Shown: piece by piece, positions 11,932 through 26,360 of the stretch | Layout: each line of letters begins with the position of its first letter | Numbering within the stretch: position 1 is the stretch's first letter | Assembly (NCBI GenBank): GCA_029718625.1 | Contig: JAINUF010000027.1 | Location: forward strand, 2,526,676-2,590,675 | From: Synaphobranchus kaupii | Lineage: Eukaryota; Chordata; Actinopteri; Anguilliformes; Synaphobranchidae | Reading direction: 5' to 3' | DNA: 64,000 nucleotides | The notes under the pieces: generated by a model | The model's database searches: none | What the model was told of the DNA's origin: nothing | The model's input: the letters and a program-made list of their open reading frames with translations, nothing else | Position numbers and translations under genes: made by a program

Positions 11932-13580
11932 TTCAATAGCTTCTGTGACATGTGACTAAGATGCCTCAAACCAAATAATTTTGTCAGATACATTACTTCT
12001 CCAATTTACAAGCAATGCTTTTTGCAATTTTCCTTTTGTATATTTTAGAGGATTTATTCTTCGAAATAAACACAATAAAATGTTAATAGTTTCTGTAACA
12101 TGTGAACAAGACACCTCAAACCAAGTTGCCTGTTGTCAGAGACAGGATACCTCAAATCTACAACTGATTATTTTTCAAATTTTGCCTTTGTATATTTTAA
12201 AGGAATTTTTCTTCAAAATAAATACACTAAAATGTCAATAGTTTCTGTGTCATGTGACCAAGATACCTCACAGCAAATTGACTGTTGTCAGAGAGAGTAT
12301 ACCTCAAATTTCCCTCTTATGAATATATATTTTTTATTTTTCTTCAAAATTAAAGCACTAAAATTTCAATAGCTTCTGTGACATATGATGAAGACGGATG
12401 CCTCAAACCAATTTTAGTGTTGTCAAAGATGTTATAGCTCAAATACACAGTTGATTAATTTTAAAATTTTCCATTTGTAAATTTTGAATGAATTTTTCTT
12501 CAAATTTAAAATGCAAACATTTCAATAGCTTCTGTGACATGTGACTAAGATGCCTCAAACCAACTGTAATGTTGTCAGATACATTCTCCAATTTACAAGC
12601 AATGCTTTTTCCAATTTACCTTTTGTAAATTTTAAATAGATTTTTATTCAAAATAAAAGCACTAAAATTTCAATAGCTTCTGTGACATATGATGAATACG
12701 CATGCCTCAAACCAATTTTAGTGTTGTCAAAGATGTTATAGCTCAAATACACAGTTGATTAATTTTTAAATTTTCCATTTGTAAATTTTGAATGAATTTT
12801 TCTTCAAATTTAAAATGCAAACATTTCAATAGCTTCTGTGACATGTGACTAAGATGCCTCAAACCAACTGTAATGTTGTCAGATACATTCTCCAATATAC
12901 AAGCAATGCTTTTTCCAATTTTCCTTTTGTAAATTTTAAATAGATTTTTATTCAAAATAAAAGCACTAAAATTTCAATAGCTTCTGTGACATATGATGAA
13001 GACGCATGCCTCAAACCAATTTTAGTGTTGTCAAAGATGTTATAGCTCAAATACACAGTTGATTAATTTTTAAATTTTCCATTTGTAAATTTTGAATGAA
13101 TTTTTCTTCAAATTTAAAATGCAAACATTTCAATAGCTTCTGTGACATGTGACTAAGATACCTCAAACCAACTGTAATGTTGTCAGATGCATTCTCCAAT
13201 TTACAAGCAATGCTTTTTCCAATTTTCCTTTTGTAAATTTTAAATAGATTTTTATTCAAAATAAAAGCACTAAAATTTCAATAGCTTCTGTGACATATGA
13301 TGAAGACGCACGCCTCAAACCAATTTTAGTGTTGTCAAAGACATTATAGCTCAAATATACAGTTGATTAATTTTTAAATTTTCCATTTGTAAATTTTGAA
13401 TGAATTTTTCTTCAAATATAAAATGCAAACATTTCAATAGCTTCTGTGACATGTGACTAAGATGCCTCAAACCAACTGTAATGTTGTCAGATGCATTCTC
13501 CAATTTACAAGCAATGCTTTTTCCAATTTTCCTTTTGTAAATTTTAAATAGATTTTTATTCAAAATAAAAGCACTAAAAT
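11932..13580 (+). repeat. Block 7: CDE-(BA)4, duplicate of block 5
   Basis: Same variants as block 5 at an offset of 4,062, including the otherwise unique CCAATTTACC at 12,613, showing very recent duplication. Confidence 0.92.
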
Positions 13581-15080
13581 TTCAATAGCTTCTGTGACAT
13601 GTGACTAAGATGCCTCAAACCAAATAATTTTGTTAGATACATTACTTCTCCAATTTACAAGCTATGCTTTTTGCAATTTTCCTTTTGTAAATTTTAAATC
13701 GATTTTCATTCTAAATAAAAGCACTAAAATTTCAATAGCTTCTGTGACATGTGATCAAGACACCTCAAACCAAGTTGGCTGTTGTCAGAGACAGGATACC
13801 TCAAATCTACAACTGATTATTTTTAAAATTTTCCCTTTGTATATTTTAAAAGAATTTTTCTCCAAAATAAATACACTAAAATGTCAATAGTTTCTGTGTC
13901 ATGTGACCAAGATACCTCACAGCAAATTGACTGTTGTCAGAGAGAGTATAGCTCAAATTTCCCTCTTATGAATATATATTTTTTATTTTTCTTCAAAATA
14001 GAACTACTAAAATTTCAATAGCTTCTGTGACATATGATGAAGACGCACGCCTCAAACCAATTTTAGTGTTGTCAAAGACATTATAGCTCAAATATACAGT
14101 TGATTCATTTTTAAATTTTCCGTTTGTAAATTTTAAATGAATTTTTCTTCAAATTTAAAATGCAAACATTTCAATAGCTTCTGTGACATGTGACTAAGAT
14201 CCCTCAAACCAACTGTAATGTTGTCAGATACATTCTCCAATTTACAAGCAATGCTTTTTCCAATTTTCCTTTTGTAAATTTTAAATAGATTTTTATTCAA
14301 AATAAAAGCACTAAAATTTCAATAGCTTCTGTGACATATGATGAAGACGCATGCCTCAAACCAATTTTAGTGTTGTCAAAGATGTTATAGCTCAAATACA
14401 CAGTTGATTAATTTTTAAATTTTCCATTTGTAAATTTTGAATGAATTTTTCTTCAAATTTAAAATGCAACATTTCAATAGCTTCTGTGACATGTGACTAA
14501 GATGCCTCAAACCAACTGTAATGTTGTCAGATACATTCTCCAATTTACAAGCAATGCTTTTTCCAATTTTCCTTTTGTAAATTTTAAATAGATTTTTATT
14601 CAAAATAAAAGCACTAAAATTTCAATAGCTTCTGTGACATATGATGAAGACGCATGCCTCAAACCAATTTTACTGTTGTCAAAGACGTTATAGCTCAAAT
14701 ATACAGTTGATTAATTTTGAAATTTTCCATTTGTAAATTTTGAATGAATTTTTCTTCAAATTTAAAATGCAAACATTTCAATAGCTTCTGTGACATGTGA
14801 CTAAGATCCCTCAAACCAACTGTAATGTTGTCAGATACATTCTCCAATTTACAAGCAATGCTTTTTCAAATTTTCCTTTTGTAAATTTTAAATAGATTTT
14901 TATTCAAAATAAAAGCACTAAAATTTCAATAGCTTCTGTGACATATGATGAAGACGCACGCCTCAAACCAATTTTAGTGTTGTCAAAGACATTATAGCTC
15001 AAATATACAGTTGATTAATTTTTAAATTTTCCATTTGTAAATTTTGAATGAATTTTTCTTCAAATTTAAAATGCAAACAT
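13581..15080 (+). repeat. Block 8: C'DE-(BA)3-B, 1,500 bp; opens a complete HOR
   Basis: C' has GTTAGATACATTAC and an A-like tail ending ATCGATTTTCATTC. This is the first block of the first complete 9,475-bp HOR (13,581-23,055). TACTGTTGTC at 14,671 marks its sub-lineage. Confidence 0.92.
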
Positions 15081-16885
15081 TTCAATAGCTTCTGTGACAT
15101 GTGACTAAGATGCCTCAAACCAAATAATTTTGTCAGATACATTACTTCTCCAATTTACAAGCTATGCTTTTTGCAATTTTCCTTTTGTATATTTTAGAGG
15201 ATTTATTCTTCGAAATAAACACAATAAAATGTTAATAGTTTCTGTAACATGTGAACAAGACACCTCAAACCAAGTTGCCTGTTGTCAGAGACAGGATACC
15301 TCAAATCTACAACTGATTATTTTTCAAATTTTGCCTTTGTATATTTTAAAGGAATTTTTCTTCAAAATAAATACACTAAAATGTCAATAGTTTCTGTGTC
15401 ATGTGACCAAGATACCTCACAGCAAATTGACTGTTGTCAGAGAGAGTATAGCTCAAATTTCCCTCTTTTGAATATATATTTTTTTATTTTTCTTCAAAAT
15501 TAAAGCACTAAAATTTCAATAGCTTCTGTGACATATGATGAAGACGCATGCCTCAAACCAATTTTAGTGTTGTCAAAGATGTTATAGCTCAAATACACAG
15601 TTGATTAATTTTTAAATTTTCCATTTGTAAATTTTGAATGAATTTTTCTTCAAATTTAAAATGCAACATTTCAATAGCTTCTGTGACATGTGACTAAGAT
15701 GCCTCAAACCAACTGTAATGTTGTCAGATGCATTCTCCAATTTACAAGCAATGCTTTTTCCAATTTTCCTTTTGTAAATTTTAAATAGATTTTTATTCAA
15801 AATAAAAGCACTAAAATTTCAATAGCTTCTGTGACATATGATGAAGACGCATGCCTCAAACCAATTTTAGTGTTGTCAAAGATGTTATAGCTCAAATACA
15901 CAGTTGATTAATTTTTTAATTTTCCATTTGTAAATTTTGAATGAATTTTTCTTCAAATTTAAAATGCAAACATTTCAATAGCTTCTGTGACATGTGACTA
16001 AGATGCCTCAAACCAACTGTAATGTTGTCAGATACATTCTCCAATTTACAAGCAATGCTTTTTCCAATTTTCCTTTTGTAAATTTTAAATAGATTTTTAT
16101 TCAAAATAAAAGCACTAAAATTTCAATAGCTTCTGTGACATATGATGAAGACGCATGCCTCAAACCAATTTTAGTGTTGTCAAAGTCATTATAGCTCAAA
16201 TATACAGTTGATTAATTTTTAAATTTTCCATTTGTAAATTTTGAATGAATTTTTTTTCAAATTTAAAATGCAAACATTTCAATAGTTTCTGTGACATGTG
16301 ACTAAGATGCCTCAAACCAACTGTAATGTTGTCAGATACATTCTCCAATTTACAAGCAATGCTTTTTCCAATTTTCCTTTTGTAAATTTTAAATAGATTT
16401 TTATTCAAAATAAAAGCACTAAAATTTCAATAGCTTCTGTGACATATGATGAAGACGCATGCCTCAAACCAATTTCAGTGTTGTCAAAGACATTATAGCT
16501 CAAATATACAGTTGATAATTTTTTTAATTTTCCATTTGTAAATTTTGAATGAATTTTTCTTCAAATTTAAAATGCAAACCTTTCAATAGCTTCTGTGACA
16601 TGTGACTAAGATGCCTCAAACCAACTGTAATGTTGTCAGATACATTCTCCAATTTACAAGCAATGCTTTTTCCAATTTTCCTTTTGTAAATTTTAAATAG
16701 ATTTTTATTCAAAATAAAAGCACTAAAATTTCAATAGCTTCTGTGACATATGATGAAGACGCACGCCTCAAACCAATTTTAGTGTTGTCAAAGACATTAT
16801 AGCTCAAATATACAGTTGATTAATTTTTAAATTTTCCATTTGTAAATTTTGAATGAATTTTTCTTCAAATTTAAAATGCAAACAT
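15081..16885 (+). repeat. Block 9: CDE-(BA)4-B, 1,805 bp
   Basis: Second block of the first complete HOR. Nearly identical to 1,241-3,045; one visible difference is TTTTTAAATTTTCC near 16,822 where the earlier copy has TTTTTTAATTTTCC. Confidence 0.92.
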
Positions 16886-18993
16886 TTCAATAGCTTCTGT
16901 GACATGTGACTAAGATGCCTCAAACCAAATAATTTTGTCAGATACATTACTTCTCCAATTTACAAGCTATGCTTTTTGCAATTTTCCTTTTGTATATTTT
17001 AGAGGATTTATTCTTCGAAATAAACACAATAAAATGTTAATAGTTTCTGTAACATGTGAACAAGACACCTCAAACCAAGTTGCCTGTTGTCAGAGACAGG
17101 ATACCTCAAATCTACAACTGATTATTTTTCAAATTTTGCCTTTGTATATTTTAAAGGAATTTTTCTTCAAAATAAATACACTAAAATGTCAATAGTTTCT
17201 GTGTCATGTGACCAAGATACCTCACAGCAAATTGACTGTTGTCAGAGAGAGTATAGCTCAAATTTCCCTCTTATGAATATATATTTTTTATTTTTCTTCA
17301 AAATTAAAGCACTAAAATTTCAATAGCTTCTGTGACATATGATGAAGACGCATGCCTCAAACCAATTTTAGTGTTGTCAAAGATGTTATAGCTCAAATAC
17401 ACAGTTGATTAATTTTTAAATTTTCCATTTGTAAATTTTGAATGAATTTTTCTTCAAATTTAAAATGCAACATTTCAATAGCTTCTGTGACATGTGACTA
17501 AGATGCCTCAAACCAACTGTAATGTTGTCAGATGCATTCTCCAATTTACAAGCAATGCTTTTTCCAATTTTCCTTTTGTAAATTTTAAATAGATTTTTAT
17601 TCAAAATAAAAGCACTAAAATTTCAATAGCTTCTGTGACATATGATGAAGACGCATGCCTCAAACCAATTTTAGTGTTGTCAAAGATGTTATAGCTCAAA
17701 TACACAGTTGATTAATTTTTAAATTTTCCATTTGTAAATTTTGAATGAATTTTTCTTCAAATTTAAAATGCAAACATTTCAATAGCTTCTGTGACATGTG
17801 ACTAAGATGCCTCAAACCAACTGTAATGTTGTCAGATACATTCTCCAATTTACAAGCAATGCTTTTTCCAATTTTCCTTTTGTAAATTTTAAATAGATTT
17901 TTATTCAAAATAAAAGCACTAAAATTTCAATAGCTTCTGTGACATATGATGAAGACGCATGCCTCAAACCAATTTTAGTGTTGTCAAAGTCATTATAGCT
18001 CAAATATACAGTTGATTAATTTTTAAATTTTCCATTTGTAAATTTTGAATGAATTTTTTTTCAAATTTAAAATGCAAACATTTCAATAGTTTCTGTGACA
18101 TGTGACTAAGATGCCTCAAACCAACTGTAATGTTGTCAGATACATTCTCCAATTTACAAGCAATGCTTTTTCCAATTTTCCTTTTGTAAATTTTAAATAG
18201 ATTTTTATTCAAAATAAAAGCACTAAAATTTCAATAGCTTCTGTGACATATGATGAAGACGCATGCCTCAAACCAATTTTAGTGTTGTCAAAGTCATTAT
18301 AGCTCAAATATACAGTTGATTAATTTTTTAAATTTCCGTTTGTAAATTTTAAATGAATTTTTCTTCAAATTTAAAATGCAAACATTTCAATAGCTTCTGT
18401 GACATGTGACTAAGATGCCTCAAACCAACTGTAATATTGTGAGATACATTCTCCAATTTACAAGCAATGCTTTTTCGAATTTTCCTTTTGTAAATTTAAA
18501 ATAGATTTTTATTCAAAATAAAAGCACTAAAATTTCAATAGCTTCTGTGATATATGATGAAGACGCATGCCTCAAACCAATTTTAGTGTTGTCAAAGACG
18601 TTATAGCTCAAATATACAGTTGATTAATTTTAAAATTTTCCATTTGTAAATTTTGAATGAATTTTTCTTCAAATTTAAAATGCAAACATTTCAATAGCTT
18701 CTGTGACATGTGACTAAGATCCCTCAAACCAACTGTAATGTTGTCAGATACATTCTCCAATTTACAAGCAATGCTTTTTCAAATTTTCCTTTTGTAAATT
18801 TTAAATAGATTTTTATTCAAAATAAAAGCACTAAAATTTCAATAGCTTCTGTGACATATGATGAAGACGCACACCTCAAACCAATTTTAGTGTTGTCAAA
18901 GACTTTATAGCTCAAATATACAGTTGATTAATTTTTAAATTTTCCATTTGTAAATTTTGAATGAATTTTTCTTCAAATTTAAAATGCAAACAT
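16886..18993 (+). repeat. Block 10: CDE-(BA)5-B, 2,108 bp
   Basis: Third block of the HOR, with the GCAACAT deletion in the first B and the CCGTTTG / TTGTGAG / GATATATG series in the distal dimers. Confidence 0.92.
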
Positions 18994-21406
18994 TTCAATA
19001 GCTTCTGTGACATGTGACTAAGATGCCTCAAACCAAATAATTTTGTCAGATACATTACTTCTCCAATTTACAAGCAATGCTTTTTGCAATTTTCCTTTTG
19101 TATATTTTAGAGGATTTATTCTTCGAAATAAACACAATAAAATGTTAATAGTTTCTGTAACATGTGAACAAGACACCTCAAACCAAGTTGCCTGTTGTCA
19201 GAGACAGGATACCTCAAATCTACAACTGATTATTTTTCAAATTTTGCCTTTGTATATTTTAAAGGAATTTTTCTTCAAAATAAATACACTAAAATGTCAA
19301 TAGTTTCTGTGTCATGTGACCAAGATACCTCACAGCAAATTGACTGTTGTCAGAGAGAGTATACCTCAAATTTCCCTCTTATGAATATATATTTTTTATT
19401 TTTCTTCAAAATTAAAGCACTAAAATTTCAATAGCTTCTGTGACATATGATGAAGACGGATGCCTCAAACCAATTTTAGTGTTGTCAAAGATGTTATAGC
19501 TCAAATACACAGTTGATTAATTTTAAAATTTTCCATTTGTAAATTTTGAATGAATTTTTCTTCAAATTTAAAATGCAAACATTTCAATAGCTTCTGTGAC
19601 ATGTGACTAAGATGCCTCAAACCAACTGTAATGTTGTCAGATACATTCTCCAATTTACAAGCAATGCTTTTTCCAATTTTCCTTTTGTAAATTTTAAATA
19701 GATTTTTATTCAAAATAAAAGCACTAAAATTTCAATAGCTTCTGTGACATATGATGAATACGCATGCCTCAAACCAATTTTAGTGTTGTCAAAGATGTTA
19801 TAGCTCAAATACACAGTTGATTAATTTTTAAATTTTCCATTTGTAAATTTTGAATGAATTTTTCTTCAAATTTAAAATGCAAACATTTCAATAGCTTCTG
19901 TGACATGTGACTAAGATGCCTCAAACCAACTGTAATGTTGTCAGATGCATTCTCCAATTTACAAGCAATGCTTTTTCCAATTTTCCTTTTGTAAATTTTA
20001 AATAGATTTTTATTCAAAATAAAAGCACTAAAATTTCAATAGCTTCTGTGACATATGATGAAGACGCATGCCTCAAACCAATTTTAGTGTTGTCAAAGAT
20101 GTTATAGCTCAAATACACAGTTGATTAATTTTTAAATTTTCCATTTGTAAATTTTGAATGAATTTTTCTTCAAATTTAAAATGCAAACATTTCAATAGCT
20201 TCTGTGACATGTGACTAAGATGCCTCAAACCAACTGTAATGTTGTCAGATACATTCTCCAATTTACAAGCAATGCTTTTTCCAATTTTCCTTTTGTAAAT
20301 TTTAAATAGATTTTTATTCAAAATAAAAGCACTAAAATTTCAATAGCTTCTGTGACATATGATGAAGACGCATGCCTCAAACCAATTTTAGTGTTGTCAA
20401 AGTCATTATAGCTCAAATATACAGTTGATTAATTTTTAAATTTTCCATTTGTAAATTTTGAATGAATTTTTTTTCAAATTTAAAATGCAAACATTTCAAT
20501 AGTTTCTGTGACATGTGACTAAGATGCCTCAAACCAACTGTAATGTTGTCAGATACATTCTCCAATTTACAAGCAATGCTTTTTCCAATTTTCCTTTTGT
20601 AAATTTTAAATAGATTTTTATTCAAAATAAAAGCACTAAAATTTCAATAGCTTCTGTGACATATGATGAAGACGCATGCCTCAAACCAATTTTAGTGTTG
20701 TCAAAGTCATTATAGCTCAAATATACAGTTGATTAATTTTTTAAATTTCCGTTTGTAAATTTTAAATGAATTTTTCTTCAAATTTAAAATGCAAACATTT
20801 CAATAGCTTCTGTGACATGTGACTAAGATGCCTCAAACCAACTGTAATATTGTGAGATACATTCTCCAATTTACAAGCAATGCTTTTTCGAATTTTCCTT
20901 TTGTAAATTTAAAATAGATTTTTATTCAAAATAAAAGCACTAAAATTTCAATAGCTTCTGTGATATATGATGAAGACGCATGCCTCAAACCAATTTTAGT
21001 GTTGTCAAAGACGTTATAGCTCAAATATACAGTTGATTAATTTTAAAATTTTCCATTTGTAAATTTTGAATGAATTTTTCTTCAAATTTAAAATGCAAAC
21101 ATTTCAATAGCTTCTGTGACATGTGACTAAGATCCCTCAAACCAACTGTAATGTTGTCAGATACATTCTCCAATTTACAAGCAATGCTTTTTCAAATTTT
21201 CCTTTTGTAAATTTTAAATAGATTTTTATTCAAAATAAAAGCACTAAAATTTCAATAGCTTCTGTGACATATGATGAAGACGCACACCTCAAACCAATTT
21301 TAGTGTTGTCAAAGACTTTATAGCTCAAATATACAGTTGATTAATTTTTAAATTTTCCATTTGTAAATTTTGAATGAATTTTTCTTCAAATTTAAAATGC
21401 AAACAT
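18994..21406 (+). repeat. Block 11: CDE-(BA)6-B, 2,413 bp
   Basis: Fourth block of the HOR. Its C monomer has CAAGCAATGC and its E monomer has TATACCTC (not TATAGCTC); GACGGATGCC and GATGAATACGC mark the first two B monomers. Confidence 0.92.
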
Positions 21407-23055
21407 TTCAATAGCTTCTGTGACATGTGACTAAGATGCCTCAAACCAAATAATTTTGTCAGATACATTACTTCTCCAATTTACAAGCAATGCTTTTTGC
21501 AATTTTCCTTTTGTATATTTTAGAGGATTTATTCTTCGAAATAAACACAATAAAATGTTAATAGTTTCTGTAACATGTGAACAAGACACCTCAAACCAAG
21601 TTGCCTGTTGTCAGAGACAGGATACCTCAAATCTACAACTGATTATTTTTCAAATTTTGCCTTTGTATATTTTAAAGGAATTTTTCTTCAAAATAAATAC
21701 ACTAAAATGTCAATAGTTTCTGTGTCATGTGACCAAGATACCTCACAGCAAATTGACTGTTGTCAGAGAGAGTATACCTCAAATTTCCCTCTTATGAATA
21801 TATATTTTTTATTTTTCTTCAAAATTAAAGCACTAAAATTTCAATAGCTTCTGTGACATATGATGAAGACGGATGCCTCAAACCAATTTTAGTGTTGTCA
21901 AAGATGTTATAGCTCAAATACACAGTTGATTAATTTTAAAATTTTCCATTTGTAAATTTTGAATGAATTTTTCTTCAAATTTAAAATGCAAACATTTCAA
22001 TAGCTTCTGTGACATGTGACTAAGATGCCTCAAACCAACTGTAATGTTGTCAGATACATTCTCCAATTTACAAGCAATGCTTTTTCCAATTTTCCTTTTG
22101 TAAATTTTAAATAGATTTTTATTCAAAATAAAAGCACTAAAATTTCAATAGCTTCTGTGACATATGATGAATACGCATGCCTCAAACCAATTTTAGTGTT
22201 GTCAAAGATGTTATAGCTCAAATACACAGTTGATTAATTTTTAAATTTTCCATTTGTAAATTTTGAATGAATTTTTCTTCAAATTTAAAATGCAAACATT
22301 TCAATAGCTTCTGTGACATGTGACTAAGATGCCTCAAACCAACTGTAATGTTGTCAGATACATTCTCCAATATACAAGCAATGCTTTTTCCAATTTTCCT
22401 TTTGTAAATTTTAAATAGATTTTTATTCAAAATAAAAGCACTAAAATTTCAATAGCTTCTGTGACATATGATGAAGACGCATGCCTCAAACCAATTTTAG
22501 TGTTGTCAAAGATGTTATAGCTCAAATACACAGTTGATTAATTTTTAAATTTTCCATTTGTAAATTTTGAATGAATTTTTCTTCAAATTTAAAATGCAAA
22601 CATTTCAATAGCTTCTGTGACATGTGACTAAGATACCTCAAACCAACTGTAATGTTGTCAGATGCATTCTCCAATTTACAAGCAATGCTTTTTCCAATTT
22701 TCCTTTTGTAAATTTTAAATAGATTTTTATTCAAAATAAAAGCACTAAAATTTCAATAGCTTCTGTGACATATGATGAAGACGCACGCCTCAAACCAATT
22801 TTAGTGTTGTCAAAGACATTATAGCTCAAATATACAGTTGATTAATTTTTAAATTTTCCATTTGTAAATTTTGAATGAATTTTTCTTCAAATATAAAATG
22901 CAAACATTTCAATAGCTTCTGTGACATGTGACTAAGATGCCTCAAACCAACTGTAATGTTGTCAGATGCATTCTCCAATTTACAAGCAATGCTTTTTCCA
23001 ATTTTCCTTTTGTAAATTTTAAATAGATTTTTATTCAAAATAAAAGCACTAAAAT
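21407..23055 (+). repeat. Block 12: CDE-(BA)4 without terminal B; closes the HOR
   Basis: Fifth block. It shares the CAAGCAATGC and TATACCTC markers with block 11 and ends on A at 23,055. Compared with blocks 5 and 7 it has the ordinary CCAATTTTCC in the first A. Confidence 0.92.
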
Positions 23056-24555
23056 TTCAATAGCTTCTGTGACATGTGACTAAGATGCCTCAAACCAAAT
23101 AATTTTGTTAGATACATTACTTCTCCAATTTACAAGCTATGCTTTTTGCAATTTTCCTTTTGTAAATTTTAAATCGATTTTCATTCTAAATAAAAGCACT
23201 AAAATTTCAATAGCTTCTGTGACATGTGATCAAGACACCTCAAACCAAGTTGGCTGTTGTCAGAGACAGGATACCTCAAATCTACAACTGATTATTTTTA
23301 AAATTTTCCCTTTGTATATTTTAAAAGAATTTTTCTCCAAAATAAATACACTAAAATGTCAATAGTTTCTGTGTCATGTGACCAAGATACCTCACAGCAA
23401 ATTGACTGTTGTCAGAGAGAGTATAGCTCAAATTTCCCTCTTATGAATATATATTTTTTATTTTTCTTCAAAATAGAACTACTAAAATTTCAATAGCTTC
23501 TGTGACATATGATGAAGACGCACGCCTCAAACCAATTTTAGTGTTGTCAAAGACATTATAGCTCAAATATACAGTTGATTCATTTTTAAATTTTCCGTTT
23601 GTAAATTTTAAATGAATTTTTCTTCAAATTTAAAATGCAAACATTTCAATAGCTTCTGTGACATGTGACTAAGATCCCTCAAACCAACTGTAATGTTGTC
23701 AGATACATTCTCCAATTTACAAGCAATGCTTTTTCCAATTTTCCTTTTGTAAATTTTAAATAGATTTTTATTCAAAATAAAAGCACTAAAATTTCAATAG
23801 CTTCTGTGACATATGATGAAGACGCATGCCTCAAACCAATTTTAGTGTTGTCAAAGATGTTATAGCTCAAATACACAGTTGATTAATTTTTAAATTTTCC
23901 ATTTGTAAATTTTGAATGAATTTTTCTTCAAATTTAAAATGCAACATTTCAATAGCTTCTGTGACATGTGACTAAGATGCCTCAAACCAACTGTAATGTT
24001 GTCAGATACATTCTCCAATTTACAAGCAATGCTTTTTCCAATTTTCCTTTTGTAAATTTTAAATAGATTTTTATTCAAAATAAAAGCACTAAAATTTCAA
24101 TAGCTTCTGTGACATATGATGAAGACGCATGCCTCAAACCAATTTTAGTGTTGTCAAAGACGTTATAGCTCAAATATACAGTTGATTAATTTTGAAATTT
24201 TCCATTTGTAAATTTTGAATGAATTTTTCTTCAAATTTAAAATGCAAACATTTCAATAGCTTCTGTGACATGTGACTAAGATCCCTCAAACCAACTGTAA
24301 TGTTGTCAGATACATTCTCCAATTTACAAGCAATGCTTTTTCAAATTTTCCTTTTGTAAATTTTAAATAGATTTTTATTCAAAATAAAAGCACTAAAATT
24401 TCAATAGCTTCTGTGACATATGATGAAGACGCACGCCTCAAACCAATTTTAGTGTTGTCAAAGACATTATAGCTCAAATATACAGTTGATTAATTTTTAA
24501 ATTTTCCATTTGTAAATTTTGAATGAATTTTTCTTCAAATTTAAAATGCAAACAT
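23056..24555 (+). repeat. Block 13: C'DE-(BA)3-B, opens a truncated HOR
   Basis: Starts the 4,649-bp truncated HOR (23,056-27,704). Has TAGTGTTGTC at 24,146 where block 8 has TACTGTTGTC, so it belongs to the other sub-lineage. Confidence 0.92.
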
Positions 24556-26360
24556 TTCAATAGCTTCTGTGACATGTGACTAAGATGCCTCAAACCAAAT
24601 AATTTTGTCAGATACATTACTTCTCCAATTTACAAGCTATGCTTTTTGCAATTTTCCTTTTGTATATTTTAGAGGATTTATTCTTCGAAATAAACACAAT
24701 AAAATGTTAATAGTTTCTGTAACATGTGAACAAGACACCTCAAACCAAGTTGCCTGTTGTCAGAGACAGGATACCTCAAATCTACAACTGATTATTTTTC
24801 AAATTTTGCCTTTGTATATTTTAAAGGAATTTTTCTTCAAAATAAATACACTAAAATGTCAATAGTTTCTGTGTCATGTGACCAAGATACCTCACAGCAA
24901 ATTGACTGTTGTCAGAGAGAGTATAGCTCAAATTTCCCTCTTATGAATATATATTTTTTTATTTTTCTTCAAAATTAAAGCACTAAAATTTCAATAGCTT
25001 CTGTGACATATGATGAAGACGCATGCCTCAAACCAATTTTAGTGTTGTCAAAGATGTTATAGCTCAAATACACAGTTGATTAATTTTTAAATTTTCCATT
25101 TGTAAATTTTGAATGAATTTTTCTTCAAATTTAAAATGCAACATTTCAATAGCTTCTGTGACATGTGACTAAGATGCCTCAAACCAACTGTAATGTTGTC
25201 AGATGCATTCTCCAATTTACAAGCAATGCTTTTTCCAATTTTCCTTTTGTAAATTTTAAATAGATTTTTATTCAAAATAAAAGCACTAAAATTTCAATAG
25301 CTTCTGTGACATATGATGAAGACGCATGCCTCAAACCAATTTTAGTGTTGTCAAAGATGTTATAGCTCAAATACACAGTTGATTAATTTTTTAATTTTCC
25401 ATTTGTAAATTTTGAATGAATTTTTCTTCAAATTTAAAATGCAAACATTTCAATAGCTTCTGTGACATGTGACTAAGATGCCTCAAACCAACTGTAATGT
25501 TGTCAGATACATTCTCCAATTTACAAGCAATGCTTTTTCCAATTTTCCTTTTGTAAATTTTAAATAGATTTTTATTCAAAATAAAAGCACTAAAATTTCA
25601 ATAGCTTCTGTGACATATGATGAAGACGCATGCCTCAAACCAATTTTAGTGTTGTCAAAGTCATTATAGCTCAAATATACAGTTGATTAATTTTTAAATT
25701 TTCCATTTGTAAATTTTGAATGAATTTTTTTTCAAATTTAAAATGCAAACATTTCAATAGTTTCTGTGACATGTGACTAAGATGCCTCAAACCAACTGTA
25801 ATGTTGTCAGATACATTCTCCAATTTACAAGCAATGCTTTTTCCAATTTTCCTTTTGTAAATTTTAAATAGATTTTTATTCAAAATAAAAGCACTAAAAT
25901 TTCAATAGCTTCTGTGACATATGATGAAGACGCATGCCTCAAACCAATTTCAGTGTTGTCAAAGACATTATAGCTCAAATATACAGTTGATAATTTTTTT
26001 AATTTTCCATTTGTAAATTTTGAATGAATTTTTCTTCAAATTTAAAATGCAAACCTTTCAATAGCTTCTGTGACATGTGACTAAGATGCCTCAAACCAAC
26101 TGTAATGTTGTCAGATACATTCTCCAATTTACAAGCAATGCTTTTTCCAATTTTCCTTTTGTAAATTTTAAATAGATTTTTATTCAAAATAAAAGCACTA
26201 AAATTTCAATAGCTTCTGTGACATATGATGAAGACGCACGCCTCAAACCAATTTTAGTGTTGTCAAAGACATTATAGCTCAAATATACAGTTGATTAATT
26301 TTTAAATTTTCCATTTGTAAATTTTGAATGAATTTTTCTTCAAATTTAAAATGCAAACAT
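24556..26360 (+). repeat. Block 14: CDE-(BA)4-B, 1,805 bp
   Basis: Second block of the truncated HOR; its E monomer has CCCTCTTATG with the long T run, the sub-lineage partner of 38,680-40,484. Confidence 0.92.

Larger units (their letters stand above)
6265..14388 (+). repeat. Tandem duplication, 2 x 4,062 bp
   Basis: Copies 6,265-10,326 and 10,327-14,388. All block anchors repeat at +4,062 (for example C starts 7,870/11,932 and 9,519/13,581), as do rare changes CCTCAGACC, CACACCTC and CCAATTTACC. Identity fails on both sides: GACATATG versus GATATATG at 14,331/10,269, and GTCATTATAG versus GACGTTATAG at 6,257/10,319. Boundaries are placed to within about 60 bp. Confidence 0.9.
13581..23055 (+). 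repeat. Complete 63-monomer HOR, 9,475 bp (copy 1)
   Basis: Order is C'DE(BA)3B, CDE(BA)4B, CDE(BA)5B, CDE(BA)6B, CDE(BA)4, with 10+12+14+16+11 monomers. Block lengths 1,500+1,805+2,108+2,413+1,649 sum exactly to the period. Confidence 0.92.

Noticed and set aside
14331..14390. Fusion with unique sequence at the ends of the 4,062-bp duplication
   Set aside because: Both edges are ordinary B monomers of another variant class, so the edge is a variant switch inside the satellite.
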